A stretch of 64,000 nt of DNA. It comes from Parietaria judaica (Eukaryota; Streptophyta; Magnoliopsida; Rosales; Urticaceae). The stretch lies in assembly GCA_954871525.1 (NCBI GenBank), contig OX940860.1, forward strand, positions 55,788,724 to 55,852,723. Direction: 5' to 3'. Numbering within the stretch: the first letter of the stretch is position 1; every line of letters starts with the position of its first letter. Positions 1-11,406 of the stretch are shown here, in pieces. A model generated the notes under the pieces. That model searched no databases, was not told the DNA's origin, and saw only the letters and a program-made list of their open reading frames with translations. The position numbers and the translations under genes are program-made.

Positions 1-508
1 ATGTCCGTCACTTGATTAACTGAGTGGGAGCTCATTAATCGAATAAAGTCATTAATGTGACTATGTGATATAATCTTATTCTTAATTAAGTGTGTGTGTG
101 TCACACTCACTAGAAGTGCATTAGGTATGAAGTGACTTCATACTGGATTGAACCTGACTTAAACTCTGGAAGCTATCATATAAGACCGTTACTGATAACT
201 TGGAGTTAAGTCACTAGTAAATGATCAAATGGATATTGGATCTAAGTTCTGAATGACCTCGAGCCTGGACTGTTGACTAGATTATTTTTTTTATTTAACT
301 GTTAAAGAACACATTTACTGTCATTCCCAATGATGCTATTTTGGGAACATAATAGTCAACAGGTAAGATATGCTTGGACATAGAAACGGACATCACATAG
401 TTCTCTTCAGAGTCAAGATGATTCCCTTGATTGTTAGTGGTGATAAGTGAGAGATACCTGTGCATAACTTATCAATCGAAACCATAGGTGGGTTAACAAC
501 AATATTAC
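1..508 (+). repeat. Large-LTR fragment, copy A, part 1
   Basis: This stretch is the reverse complement of sequence at about 40660-41130 and 26860-27310, for example the block GAGCTCATTAATCG and the later CTTCATACTGGA. It belongs to a family of long LTRs (about 2.3-2.7 kb) of which three more copies lie in this window. The copy begins outside the window and is interrupted at 508 by a gypsy element; it resumes at 9261. No gene is seen. The family's outer end starts TGTTRG or TGTTGG, as in many Ty1/copia LTRs, but the superfamily is not proven. Confidence 0.75.
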
Positions 509-2091
509 TGTTATGTGCATTTTTCGGAACATATAAAAATTGGGCCATATTTGATAAAAGTCAAGCCCATCAATAAAAGTCAAAGCCCACCGATGAAGTC
601 GAAGCCCAGAGCCCCACGACCCAGCGCATTTGGCGAGGCCCGGAGCTAAGAAGGCGAAGACGAAGAAGACAAATCCCTTTATCAAAAAGGCACCTTCTGC
701 ATAGGTACCCTGGCGAGGTACCTTGCCCTGACGAACACCTCGCCATGGTGAGCTCCCTGGAGAGGTCCCCCCGCCAAACCCCTGACGAAGTACCTTGCCC
801 TGGCGAGCCCCTCGCCTGGCAAAGTACCTTGCCCTAGCGAGCCCCTCGCTGGCCTGATAAGCCTCTAGCCTGGCACGCCCCTCGCCACAGCTTGACGAAG
901 GGATAACTCATAATTATTAACCACGACGAAGAGATCCAAACTTACGAAGATCCCCGGGAAATCCCCAGATTCCCTCGGACTCAACATACAAACTCGCGGA
1001 CAACCAGAAGACATCAAAGACGAGCCAAGGAGCACCGGTGAACCCCTCGACAAGTCAATGAGCCGTGGCCAGGCCTCTCTTGCAGTGGAGAAATCCGCAG
1101 GCCCCCCTCAGTGCAATTACATTGAATTAGTTTTCCTATAAATCGGAACTTTCCCCTCCTCATTTCCACACTCACTCACAGCTTCCTCCGAAGCTTCTCT
1201 CTCTAGCTTTCTCTCTCTATAAATTTGCCCTCTTTCCTGGTAAAGCGCTAGGATCTTGCCAGAAGAGGCTCGTCTGAGAAGAGATCAAGCATTGAGACTT
1301 AGCCTCGCCAGGAAGGTTGTTCGATGACTCAACGAAGGCGTCCCTCGCCAGGTCAACGCGTGGACGTGGACACCTCAACTTCGACAAGGAAGGAGTATCC
1401 CTCCCCAGGTCAACGCGTGGATGCGGACACCTCGAGGTTGACATAGAAGGAGCATCCCTCGCCAGGTTAAGGCCCTAGCCACAACGAGCTCGCCAACACC
1501 TACAAGATCAACAAGGAGCACCCCTCGCCGGTAATACCCTCGCCATTTAGCCGAGGGTCACCCCCGTGCCACCAACATCGGCACTTCCGACGAGTCAAAC
1601 CACATCGTCATTCACCCGCCGTTTATCACTAACCCTGAACTACGTGGGACTTGATTCTCTTAAACTGAGATACATAGGCATCCTCGCCCAATCATAACCA
1701 ATGAGGCACGGGCCTGATCTACCCTTTTTTGCAGGTCTTCCCTAGCCATAGGAGCTCGCCAAGGAAAGGAAATCACAAAGAATCATCAAGAACATCTCGA
1801 AGCTTCATCGAGACAGGAGCTTCCCCTAGTAGAGGACTTCGCCCCGACGAGGAGCTTCGTGTAGACGAGGATTTCACCCCAATGAGGAGCTCACCAAGGA
1901 AGGAAGTTTGCCAAGGATCGCAAAGAATAGCCCGGAGACTCATCCAAGACGACGGATTTGCTTCCAGCTTTGACGATCATCAGTCAACCCGCGTTGACTC
2001 AACATTCAATTATCCATGTGTTCATCGGGTCTAACTCAGAACCCAAACCTTGGATCCGACTCTAAGTTAAAGCCATTTTTACGCATTAACA
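509..2091 (+). repeat. 5' LTR of the gypsy element
   Basis: The LTR starts TGTTATGTGC and ends CATTAACA. Its first ~340 bp and last ~330 bp match the 3' LTR at 8574-9260. The middle is rich in CCTCGCC and CTTGCCCTGGCGAG motifs and contains the promoter and transcript start region. It is about 0.9 kb longer than the 3' LTR. Confidence 0.88.
1137..1143 (+). promoter_or_regulatory. TATA box of the gypsy 5' LTR
   Basis: TATAAAT lies in TTCCTATAAATCGG and is followed by a C/T-rich start region (TTTCCCCTCCTC). It sits mid-LTR at the expected U3/R border. The same stretch is missing from the 3' LTR. Confidence 0.6.
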
Positions 2092-2218
2092 GTTTGGCAC
2101 TAGAAGGAGGGGAGCCGAGTATCAGCCGCGAAGACCCTACCAGCATTAATCGGAAGAACTCGGAGCACGACGATCGCCATTCGACATGGCGAGCCACGCC
2201 AGTGCTTCATAACGTGCG

Positions 2219-3400
2219 ATGCCGCAACCGACGACCAGCACCGCGCTCAACCCGAGGGCCAAAATCCTTGCCAGGAAGACTCAGTCGCCTCCCCAAGTAC
2301 CTGCTCAGATCGGGAATGAAGACGATGTCAACGACGTTTCAAAAAGGCCAGTCCCCGCTCACGATGAGGAAAGCACGGAAGATAGCAACGGCAACAAGGG
2401 TCACCATGATGACCGTGACCCTCGCCAGGCTCGCCTGGGGGGTCGCCAAGGGGTTCACCAAGACGAAGACCATGAAGACGCCGGAGCTCACCAGAACTAC
2501 CCCGGCCCTCGCCAGGCTCAGTCGGGGGGTCGGCAGGACAAAGACCAAGAAGACACCGAAGATCGCCGAAACTACCTGGACCCTTGCCAGGCTCAGTCGG
2601 GGGTTCGCCAGGCCGGACACCCAGAAGACGCCAAAGATAGCCGGAACTACCCGGAGCCTCGCCAGGCTCAACTAGGGGGTCGCCAGGGGGTTTTCCAGGC
2701 CGAAGATCCAAAAGACACCGAAGATCGCCAGAACTACCCGGACCCTCGCCAAGCCCAGCTGGGGGGTCGCCAGGGAGTTCGCCAGGCCAAAGATCATGAA
2801 GACGTTGAAGACCGCCGAAACTACCCAGATTCTCGCCAGGCTCACCCGGGGTCGCCATGGGGTTCGCCAGCCCGGAGATTGTGAAGACACCAAAGATCTC
2901 TGGGACCACCCCGACCCTCGCCAGGCTCAGCCAGGGGGTCGCCAGGGGGTTTGCCAGGCCGAAGATCCCGAAGACACCGAAGATCGGCGGGACCACCCCG
3001 CCCCTTGCCAGGCTTGCCTGGAGGGTCGCCAAGAAGTTCGCCAGGCCGAAGATCCTGAAGACGTTGAAGACCGCCGGAACTACCCAGACCCTCGCCAAGC
3101 TCGCCCGAGGGTCGCCAGGGGGTTTGCCAGGCTGAAGACCTTCAAGACATCGAAGACCACCAGAACCGCCTGGACCCTCGCCAGGATCGTCTAGAGGGTC
3201 GCCAGGGGGTTTTCCTTGCAGAAGACCTTGACGACATGAAGTACCGACGGAACGCCTCAGACTCTCGCCAGGCTCACCTGGAGGGTCGACAAGGGAACCG
3301 CCGTGATGAAGACCTCAACCTTGTAGGAGTGTACTGAAACGCTCCCGATCCTCGCCAGGATCGCCCTGCGGGTCACCTTGGGGATCGCCAACTCTCGCCA
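2219..3400 (+). repeat. Tandem 75-90 bp array within the gag leader (about 28-aa repeat)
   Basis: At least 11 diverged units begin with CCTCGCCAGGCT-like sequence, near 2419, 2503, 2580, 2656, 2742, 2830, 2917, 3000, 3089, 3174 and 3256. In the frame open at 2219-2884 the unit reads roughly DPRQAQLGGRQG then VRQAEDPEDTEDRRNYP. A shift to the frame open at 2796-3194 continues the same repeat. The units are charged and Q/R/D/E-rich, with no known fold. They lie between the LTR and the capsid-like gag domain. Both strands stay open because of the base composition; only the + strand is in register with gag. Confidence 0.75.
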
Positions 3401-3553
3401 GGACACGACGATGGAAGACGAGTCAAAGTAATCAACCTCGAAGACTACAGAGAAGACCGTCAACGCGGCCGTCGGGCCTCGCCCGACCGCCGCCTAGGTT
3501 ACCTGGAACTTCGCTAACCGCAGTGCGACGAAGTATTCGACCTCCTTTAAGGG

Positions 3554-4525
3554 ATGCAGAAGAAAATCCAAGACCTGTGCACTGCCCTGGATCGTGGGGC
3601 GAGAGGTCGTGCTGTGCTCAACGGGACTTTGTCCCCACTCGCACCACACCTGCTTGACGGAGAAGTCGTAGGCGACCTACGCTTCGCAAGCAACCTCATC
3701 TATGACGAGAAAGAAGATCGTGTCTACCACGTCGTCCAGTGCCAGACGATCATGCAAATGAAGAAATGCTCAACCTCGATGATATGCCAGGAATTCTGCC
3801 TAACCTTCACAGGAACGGCGTTCGGGTGGTACCAGCGCCTACCCAAGGGAAGCATCTACTCTTTCAATCAGCTCAAGGACCTCTTCCTTGCCCACTGGCT
3901 GGCGCAGTGACTCAAAGAAAGGAGAAATCCTACATGTGGTCGATCAAACAGAAGGGAGACGAATCCCTACAGAATTTCATCAACCGCTTCGTCGAAGAAT
4001 CCAACAACGTAATTGACTACATTGACAGCGATGTCGTCATCGCCTTCATCGACGTACTACAAACCGGGGAGTTTTTAATCTCCCTCGTGAAGGAATGGCC
4101 ATCAACCATGACGGAGTTCATGACAAGAGCAACTCAGCACATTTTCGTGGAGAAATACCTCGCCAGCAGGGAGTCAACGGAGAAAGGAAGCCATCGATGA
4201 AGCAACGACCGATCCTCCGACAAACCGAAGGAAAAAAGGAGCCGCACATACGATAGCAGGAACCAGATGATGAAGCCACAAGGGGACTGAACGACGAGGA
4301 GTCTGTTCCGCCCCCCACTATCAACTTTACTCCTTTGGCGACCACGCCAGACAAAATCCTCGCTATCCACGGCCACAAGTTCAAGGAACCTCGCCTAATG
4401 AGCAAGACAATGAGGAAGACAAGAGCCATTACTGCAAGTTCCACCGCGACTACAGGCATCTCACGTCACAATGCTGGCATTTGAAGAACCAAATTGAAGA
4501 CGTTATTCAAGAAGGACGCCTCGAA
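3554..4525 (+). pseudogene. Decayed Ty3/gypsy gag (capsid and zinc knuckle)
   Basis: The capsid-like domain is read in two frames. Frame one (3554-3910) contains the GTAFGWYQRLPKGSI and FNQLKDLF segments and stops at 3910. Frame two (to 4200) continues with KSYMWSIKQKGDESL and FINRFVEE. This order matches the retrotransposon gag domain of plant gypsy elements, so a frameshift near 3905 broke it. At 4426-4525 a third segment reads CKFHRDYRHLTSQC followed by WHLKNQIEDVI, the C-x2-H type knuckle seen before the protease in Tat-lineage elements. No catalytic pol domain follows. The breaks indicate it no longer makes a full Gag. Confidence 0.82.
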
Positions 4526-6082
4526 ATGAGCTCACGTGGGTGACCTCCATCGTCGACTATCCACAACAAGGCGACCTACCACTTCTACCTTCCGACCCGT
4601 ATGGGCAGGGCCGCAATGACGCCCCCATATCCTTTTAAGATTTTCACAAAGCGCAGCACGAAAGCGCGACCGAGTTTACTCGACACACCAATATATTTTC
4701 ATCTATGCAATAAAAATATCTCTTTGTCATATGATATTATCTCTAAAGAGTTTTCTTAAAATTGCGATGCATATTCCGCAAGCACAACCACAAGCGACGG
4801 TCGCTGCCATCAGTGAAGGAGTCACCAACCTGAGCATCGCCAAAAAAGGATAACCAGGAAGAGCCATGAGAAATCCGACGACCGTTATCGGTCTGAGAGA
4901 GATATTCGCCCTCCTGCGACGATACGAGAAGAACCTAGACCGTGTCAGGAAGATGACCGGAGCCGAACCAGAAGATTCTCCATACTACACGAATCAAGAG
5001 AAAGATCAACCTCGCCAAGCAAAGGAGTGGAGAAAAGCACTAGCCATGGGACGCCGAGGAAGGAGAAGCAAAGGCTGAATTAGTCACCAAGCATACTCTT
5101 GACGCCGACGCCACCGCAGCTGAAAGAAAAAGGAAGGCGAAGGACGTACCGCCGAGTAGAAGAACCGTGCCCAATGGGCCGATATGAAACAGGCACATTA
5201 GTGGAATCTCCAGCGTCACCAGCGCAGGAACAAGAATCATCATCACCAGCCCTCAAGGAGAGAAGTCGAAGTACACCATCAAGTTTGAGTTCACAGCCTC
5301 AAGCGACGAAGCCGAATGCGGAGCGCTACTCGCCAGCCTGAACCTCGCCGAAAGGCTCGATGTGAAGAATTTACAGGTACATTGTAACTCACAGGCGATC
5401 GCAAACCAGATGAATGGCAGACTCCCGACGAAAGAAGAAAGCATGCTAATGCAAAACCGAGAATGCCAGTGACGAAGTCACCACCCTCGACGATCGACGA
5501 AGATGACGACGAGCACTTCAAGAAGAACCTTAAGCCTTGCCAAGAGATGGCAAGCACAGACGATGAGAGGAAGATGCCTTCTCCGACGACTTACTCCGCT
5601 TCAGACATTTAAAGGTCCGGTCATGAAGACCTTCGCTAGACGACTTTGGAGCGAAAGCAGCAGAAGCCCGAGCCCGCATCTAAGGAACGAACTTCTGAAA
5701 GGCCCCCACGGGAACCAGACGAACCTGCAAACAGATGTAAAACACACGATGAAGGAGAAAGCACCGCATTGAGCAGCCATTCTCGCCAGAAGAATTCCAA
5801 AGCTCCCAGAAATCTACGTAGACAAATATCCTCTGAGCTAAAGCTCGTCGAAGCCAAACCGAGAAGGCGGAACCAAATCTGCAACCACAAACGAAGACAA
5901 TCCGTAAAGTAGCCAACTACACAAAATGTTCAGACCAGACAATGAAGACACCAACCTCGCTCACGCGGAAACTGGCGAAGACGACGAAGAACAAGAGAAG
6001 GCACTTAACAGAGCACCCAAGGAGTAAGCAACTACCACCAACGGGAAAACCTAAGATTCACGCCTATTCAAAAACATTAAAA
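4526..6082 (+). other. Gypsy internal region without recognisable coding
   Basis: This is where protease and reverse transcriptase should be, but I find no pol motifs in any frame. The short open frames are charged (K/R/E-rich), reflecting base composition. It may be a replaced or heavily mutated pol region. Confidence 0.5.
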
Positions 6083-6625
6083 GGCCAGAAACAAATCTCG
6101 CCAGCTCAGGAAACAAATCCCGAGTTTCACGAAAGGCCGGAAACTAATCCCGCCAGCTCAGGAAACAAATCTCGAGTTTCACAAAAGGCCGGAAACTAAT
6201 CCCGCCGGCTCAGGAAACAAATCACGAGTTTCACGAAAAGCCGGAAACAAATCATGCCGGCTCAGGAAACAAATCCCGAGTTTCACGAAAAGCCGGAAAC
6301 AAATCCCGCCGGCTCAGGAAACAAATCCCGAGTTTCACAAAAGACCGAAAACTAATCTCGCCGGCTCATGAAAAAAATCTCAAGTTTCACAAAAGGTCGG
6401 AAACTAATCCCGCTGGCTCAGGCAACAAATCCCGAGTTCCACGAAAGGCCAGAAACAAATCCCGCCGGCTCAGGAAACAAATCTCGAGTTTCATGAAAGG
6501 CCAGAAACAGATCCCGCCGGCTGAGGAAACAAATCCCGAGTTTCACGAAAGGCCGGAAACTAATCCGACCGGCTCAGGAAACAAATCCCGAGTTTAACAA
6601 AAAGGTCGGAAACTAATGTCGCCTA
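6083..6625 (+). repeat. 52-bp minisatellite, about 10 copies
   Basis: The unit is about 52 bp and carries GCCGGAAACAAATCCCGCC, GGCTCAGGAAACAAATC and GAGTTTCACGAAAG in order. Copies start at 6083, 6135, 6187 and so on to about 6600. They differ by a few substitutions each (ACTAAT against ACAAAT, CCAGCTC against CCGGCTC). Within each unit GGAAACAAATC occurs twice, a half-unit substructure. It is interior to the gypsy element. Confidence 0.88.
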
Positions 6626-8573
6626 TAGACAAGTCTCTCACAAAGAGCACCCTCGCCATTTGGAAAGGTCTACGTGTTTCATAATCATTGTCTATAGAAC
6701 ACAACATACTCATCGGATTAGCTACCCAATGAGAACGCACACAACATGCAGGTCACAAAACGGGTGACGACCCTACCATCGCAGCGGAGTGCACTCCTAA
6801 GACCGCTACAACACGCCACAACGCGCATACTCAACAAGCAAAAGTAAGAACAAACTCAAAGTTCAAATTGTACTATATGCTTAAATATCATCAACAGGTA
6901 CGCAAAAGGCTAAACAAAGCCCAAAAATACCCGAAAACCACAAAAGGCAGGAAACTAATCTCTGGGAAGCATCAAGCCTAACGGCTCCACGTTGCAAATG
7001 GAATCCGAAACGCCAAGGACTTTGAGACGCCGTTCAAAGACGTACGCAGGGTATTAGAGGCTTCAAGATGACGAGCCACCCCCGCCAGCATCTAGAAGAC
7101 GAACGATGATCAAAACAAGGAACAACACGGTGAAGTAAGTAGAAATGTCGAAAAGTACGTACCCCCTTCAGACAAAAGGAATCCTCAGCAACGAGTGCTT
7201 CACCAACACCTCGGCTATCGACATCAACAAACTCTACATCGGAGGCACCACCAAAGACCGAAGGCTCTTAGCCATGCTCGCCAAAAGATCCACCACGAGC
7301 CGACAAGCTACCTTCAAAGTTTCAGCACAACCTGAAGACTCAGAAGAAAAAATACTCTCCATCGGAGCCAACGACAAAAGGCGAATCAACACCGAGGGAT
7401 CCTTACCGGACCCGGAGACCGGCACACCTGGCCCAGGAATGTGAATTTCCTTGGCAGGAGACCCGACGAGCCCAACGCAAAAAATGGATCGTCAATCGGA
7501 GTCTTGATGCCCTCGAAATCGAAGTTTCCATCGTCGCCGGAGCAGCTTCACCAGAGTTCAAGACGATGCCTCCACCATGCACGGATATCACCATCATAGC
7601 CGTGATGCTCGCTGGATCTCCCAACAAGCCGTTGCCCGCCTCGAGGAGAACCCTGCATCAGGCGCCGACGAGCCCGCGCCACTGTCAGCCTCCAGCGCTC
7701 CAAGCTCGACGCCGCCACTGCCCTCGACGACAGACAACGCCAAAATAGCACCCCCAAGACTGCCAGCTCTACCGCGGGTCCCGCCAAGCACCGAGGACGC
7801 ACCGCGCGAACGCATGATCGTCGCACCGCCATCGCACGCCACGCCGATAACTGTGGGAAGACCAGCCACTGCCGACTGCTGAGATATCGCTGCCCGCGCC
7901 TCCCCGTGCGCTCCTTCCATGCTGCAAGACGCCAGGCAGCCCTCACCCACGCCGTCGACGACTACATCGAATCCTACAAGCGCGAAGACCGAAGCCGATA
8001 GCCGCCACATCGTACACCATGCCGATCACCGCGGAGAGCCCCGACACCGATAACTCGTCTCCGACAGCCACCTTCGCCACGCCGCTTGCCATGACGTAGC
8101 CGCCACGCTCGCTGGAGAAGGAGAAATCGCAAATCCAAAGTGGAGGAAGAGAGAGGAAAAACTCAAAGCCCTAAAAGGTACATGTGAGGTACAAAGGCCT
8201 TTATTTTACAAAGTGCGCCTTTGTTTTCAGAGTTCAAAATTAATTTAAAAGGCCTTTATTTTACAAAGTGCACCTTTGAACCTCCAAAAGTTCAAAAATG
8301 GAATAAAATCATAAAAAGGTGACCTTTGATTTATTTAATCATCCGCTTATGTCTTTGACTATTCTCGAATTATTTCACGCTTATTTACGCAATCATTTTT
8401 CGAAAATATTTTACAAAATCACAGTTAAAGGAAATTGCAGTTCCTTGGGAGGACAGAGAGGAGACTAACATCTCTGACAACCCGGATTTTCGCCAAATAA
8501 CACAAGTTACTTTAAGTTTTAAAAAAAAAAAGTTTCTCGCGCAATACAATTACCCAAGAAACTGGTGGGTTAA
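6626..8573 (+). other. Gypsy 3' internal region, GC-rich open segment at 7145-8110
   Basis: The stretch 7145-8110 is more GC-rich than its surroundings. It is open in several short frames on both strands (99 aa at 7145, 101 aa at 7577, 138 aa antisense at 7594). The + frame is Pro/Ala/Ser-rich and I recognise no domain. It lies just 5' of the 3' LTR, where Tat-lineage elements sometimes carry extra ORFs. Function is unknown and coding is not established. A poly-A run at 8521 and the likely polypurine tract precede the LTR. Confidence 0.45.
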
Positions 8574-9260
8574 TGTTATGTGCATTTTTCAGAACATATA
8601 AAAATTGGGCCCTCTTTGGTAAAAGTCAAAGCCCATCAGTAAAAGTCAAAGCCCACCGATGAAGTCGAAAACCAAAGGCCCACGACCCAACGCATTTGGC
8701 GAGGCCCGGAGCTAAGAAGGCGAAGACGAAGAAGACAAAGCCCTTGATAAAAAAAGGCACCTCCTGGCAAGGTACCCTAGCGAGGTACCTTGCCCTAACG
8801 AACACCTAGCCATGGCGAGCTCCCTGGCGAGGTCCCCCCGACGAACCCCTGATGAGGTACCTTTCCCTGGCGAGCCCCTCACCCGGCAAAGTACCTCTCC
8901 CTGGCGAGCCCCTCGCCCGACGAAATACCTTGCCCTGCAAGCAAGGAAAATCACAAAGAATCATCAAGAACATCTCAGAGCTTCATCGAGATAAGAGCTT
9001 CGCCTAGACGAGGACTTCACCCCAACGAGGAGCTTCGCCTAGACGAGGATTTTGCCCCGACAAGGAGCTCACCAAGGAAGGAAGTTTTCCAAGAACAGCC
9101 CGGAGACTAATCCAAGACGACGGATTCGCCCTCAGCTTTGACGATCATCAGTCAACCCACGTTGACTCAACATTCAATTATCCACGTGTTCAGCGGGTCT
9201 TACTCGGGACCCAAACCTTGGATCTGACTCTAAGTTAAAGACATTTTTTATCCATTAACA
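8574..9260 (+). repeat. 3' LTR of the gypsy element, internally deleted
   Basis: It starts TGTTATGTGC and ends CATTAACA like the 5' LTR. About 0.9 kb corresponding to 855-1755 of the 5' LTR is missing, with the junction near 8935-8945. The lost part contains the TATA box and the start region. Point differences outside the gap are numerous, so the insertion is not young. Confidence 0.88.
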
Positions 9261-10009
9261 GTTACTAACTGAGTTGAGGATGAAAATGCAATGAGAGGCA
9301 AAACGGTAAAAACCTCCTGCTCATGTGTGGATCATCAAGTGAAAGATCAATACCCGAATTTGATTATATCAATGGACAAATTTATATAAAGGGAATAATA
9401 TATACTGAATCACTAGAGAGTTCACCCTCGGGTTTATAGTGGAATAACAGCGAGGTTTGACGAACCACTAGCAGTTTGTTGGAGCTTCAGTGATACAGGT
9501 CCATGGTTCCCAGGATAGTTCCGGAAGGGATAATACATACGTGATTTAAACATATGATATTTTTTATCATTTGTTAGGATTAATAAAACTAAAGTCTGTG
9601 TCAGATTTTGGAAGTTTTACTTTTGACGTGGCAAAAGTACCAAAGTTTGGTGCTAGAAATTTCACTGATAAAAGAAAGTAGAATTTGGATTTTTCATCAA
9701 CTATAAAGTAGTTGGAAATTTAATTCTAAGAAACTTTGATTTTGGAACCGAGTCGTTTTGACGTACGGTTTGTGATTTAGGTAATTTCCAAGTTTCTGAT
9801 CAGTACCGGTAAACCAAGAAATTAAATCACATGTAACGAATTTAAATCATGGTGTTGCACCGTGATCTTTAATGTGTGATATTGAAATCAGTGAATTATA
9901 AAATAATTTAATTATTTGGATTTAATTATTAATATTCTTATTAATAATTAATTAATAATTAATAAGCTTAGATTATAATAAAATATATTTTTGGTAAATA
10001 TATAAATGT
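9261..10009 (+). repeat. Large-LTR copy A, part 2
   Basis: This continues copy A after the gypsy insertion. It matches the reverse complement of 26060-26830, including TTTTGACGTGGCAAAAGTACC and CGTTTTGACGTACGGTTTG. It is interrupted by the hAT element, with the target duplication starting at 10010. Confidence 0.8.
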
Positions 10010-10377
10010 GTATATTCCAAGGATTTGAATGCCGTTTTTGCCTAAAAATCGTTTGCCGTTATCGACGGAGTAATCGTTTACCGATGGATTTATCGATGGA
10101 AAACCTATAAAAATTATCGTTTGCCGTTATCGAAACTTATCGAACTTATCGATGGATTTATCGATGGAAAACCTATAAAAATAAATAAATTATAATAACA
10201 ATTATTATTTACAAATTATAAGTTGTAACTTGTAAGTCAAAATGATCTCTTTAGTTATTTACTATTAGATTAAATATGCTTATTTGATAAATTTTGGAAA
10301 GAGTCATATTTTACTAAAATAAAATATTTTAAAATCACCAATTGTTAATTACATAAAATCTACCAACTTGAAGTTGT

Positions 10378-10780
10378 ATCAAAAAAATGAAAGAACTAGC
10401 CAATTTAACCAATTTCCTAAAAATATGTACTTTTGCCTCAATAGTTGGAAAACGTCAAATTGCAAAACAAATTATGTCAACCACACAATTTATGAATCAT
10501 ATACAATATTATAAAATGAAATTACACCAAAAAAGTCATTAACTAGCGCAATTAACCAATTTCTGAAACATATGTACTTTTGCCGCAATAATTGGACAAT
10601 TTGGGAAAACGTCAAATTGCAAAAAAAATTATGTCAAACTCACAGTTTCCTAATTATATACATTGTTAAACAATGAAATTACATCAAAAATATTAAAAAT
10701 ATAGCTAAAGTTCAACAATTTCCGAAAAATAAATACTTTTACCGCCATTATATAACAATTAGAACCAACACTAAAATCAC
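10378..10780. repeat. Three diverged ~150-bp units inside the hAT element
   Basis: Units near 10378, 10526 and 10680 each carry an ACCAATTTC-like word, then ATGTACTTTTGCCKCAAT and a GTCAAATTGCAAAA-type word (clear in the first two units only). The third is the most diverged and truncated. Confidence 0.6.
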
Positions 10781-11116
10781 CCCAAATCTGAAAAAAAAAA
10801 TATAACAAAAATCACACAAACTATTATAATTCATCCATATTCCTTAATAAACCTATAAAAATCAAATTCAACAATAACATTTTATTCAAAACCTAAAATG
10901 TACAATCAAAGTATCATGAAACTCAAACTTGAACTTTCATTTAACCTAATAGCTTTCTATGTAACTATATGAAATATAGAATAAAATTGTGAAAATTTGA
11001 CATGATTCATACATATACAACATTTAAACTTCAAAACACTCGAGATCTACTAAAAAAAACCCTAAAAATACCTTTAAATTCCAAAATTAAAAGAAATTGG
11101 AACTTTTGCCGCGAAA

Positions 11117-11205
11117 TTTGACATGATTCATACATATACTTATCGTTTGACATGATTCATACATATACTTATCGTTTGACATGATTCATACATATACTTA
11201 TCGTT
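11117..11205. repeat. 29-bp tandem repeat, three copies
   Basis: The unit contains TTTGACATGATTCATACATA followed by TACTTATCG, repeated three times with almost no change. A single diverged copy occurs at about 10998. The array lies near the right end of the hAT element. Confidence 0.85.
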
Positions 11206-11406
11206 TTTTACCGAAAAGTAACAAGCTTTTCGAAAAAATACACTTGAAAACTTTGCTCGATAAGTGACTTACTTTTCGAATCGAAAAATCGCGATAAGTA
11301 TAAAACGACAACGATTAGAGGAGATAAGTTACCGAGATGCCCAATTTCAGCGATAATCGCTCGAAAATCTCTCGAAAATCGCGAAATTTCGATCCTTGGT
11401 ATATTC

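Larger units (their letters stand above)
509..9260 (+). mobile_element. Ty3/gypsy (Tat-like) LTR retrotransposon, gag only, non-autonomous
   Basis: The element is bounded by TG at 509 and CA at 9260, with LTRs at 509-2091 and 8574-9260. ATTAC (504-508) and GTTAC (9261-9265) flank it as a 5-bp target duplication with one mismatch. Joining the flanks restores the sequence seen, reverse-complemented, near 26800-26830, so the site is confirmed by an empty copy. Just inside the 5' LTR is TTGGCACTAGAAGGAGG, in the primer-binding position; GGTGGGTTAA before the 3' LTR is the likely polypurine tract. The interior has a gag region and a Tat-type zinc knuckle, then minisatellites and GC-rich anonymous sequence. 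I see no protease, reverse transcriptase, RNase H or integrase, so mobilisation would have needed a partner. Confidence 0.88.
10018..11398. mobile_element. Non-autonomous hAT-type DNA transposon
   Basis: The ends are inverted (CAAGGAT at 10018, ATCCTTG ending at 11398), with looser similarity beyond rich in CGATTATCG and CGTTATCG motifs. A perfect 8-bp duplication GTATATTC lies at 10010-10017 and 11399-11406. An 8-bp duplication with CA-start ends is the hAT signature. Removing the element rejoins copy A in register with the related LTRs. No transposase ORF is present. The 1381-bp body contains two internal repeat arrays and subterminal TCGAAAATC/CGATAATCG repeats that could be transposase binding sites. 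Confidence 0.85.

Noticed and set aside
2328..3098. 256-aa open frame on the minus strand
   Set aside because: It is the antisense of the gag-leader tandem repeat; the openness comes from the GC-rich, stop-poor repeat unit, and the + frame continues into gag.
6083..6625. CRISPR-like array
   Set aside because: Units are contiguous and vary throughout, with no constant repeat and unique spacers; it is a minisatellite in a plant retroelement.
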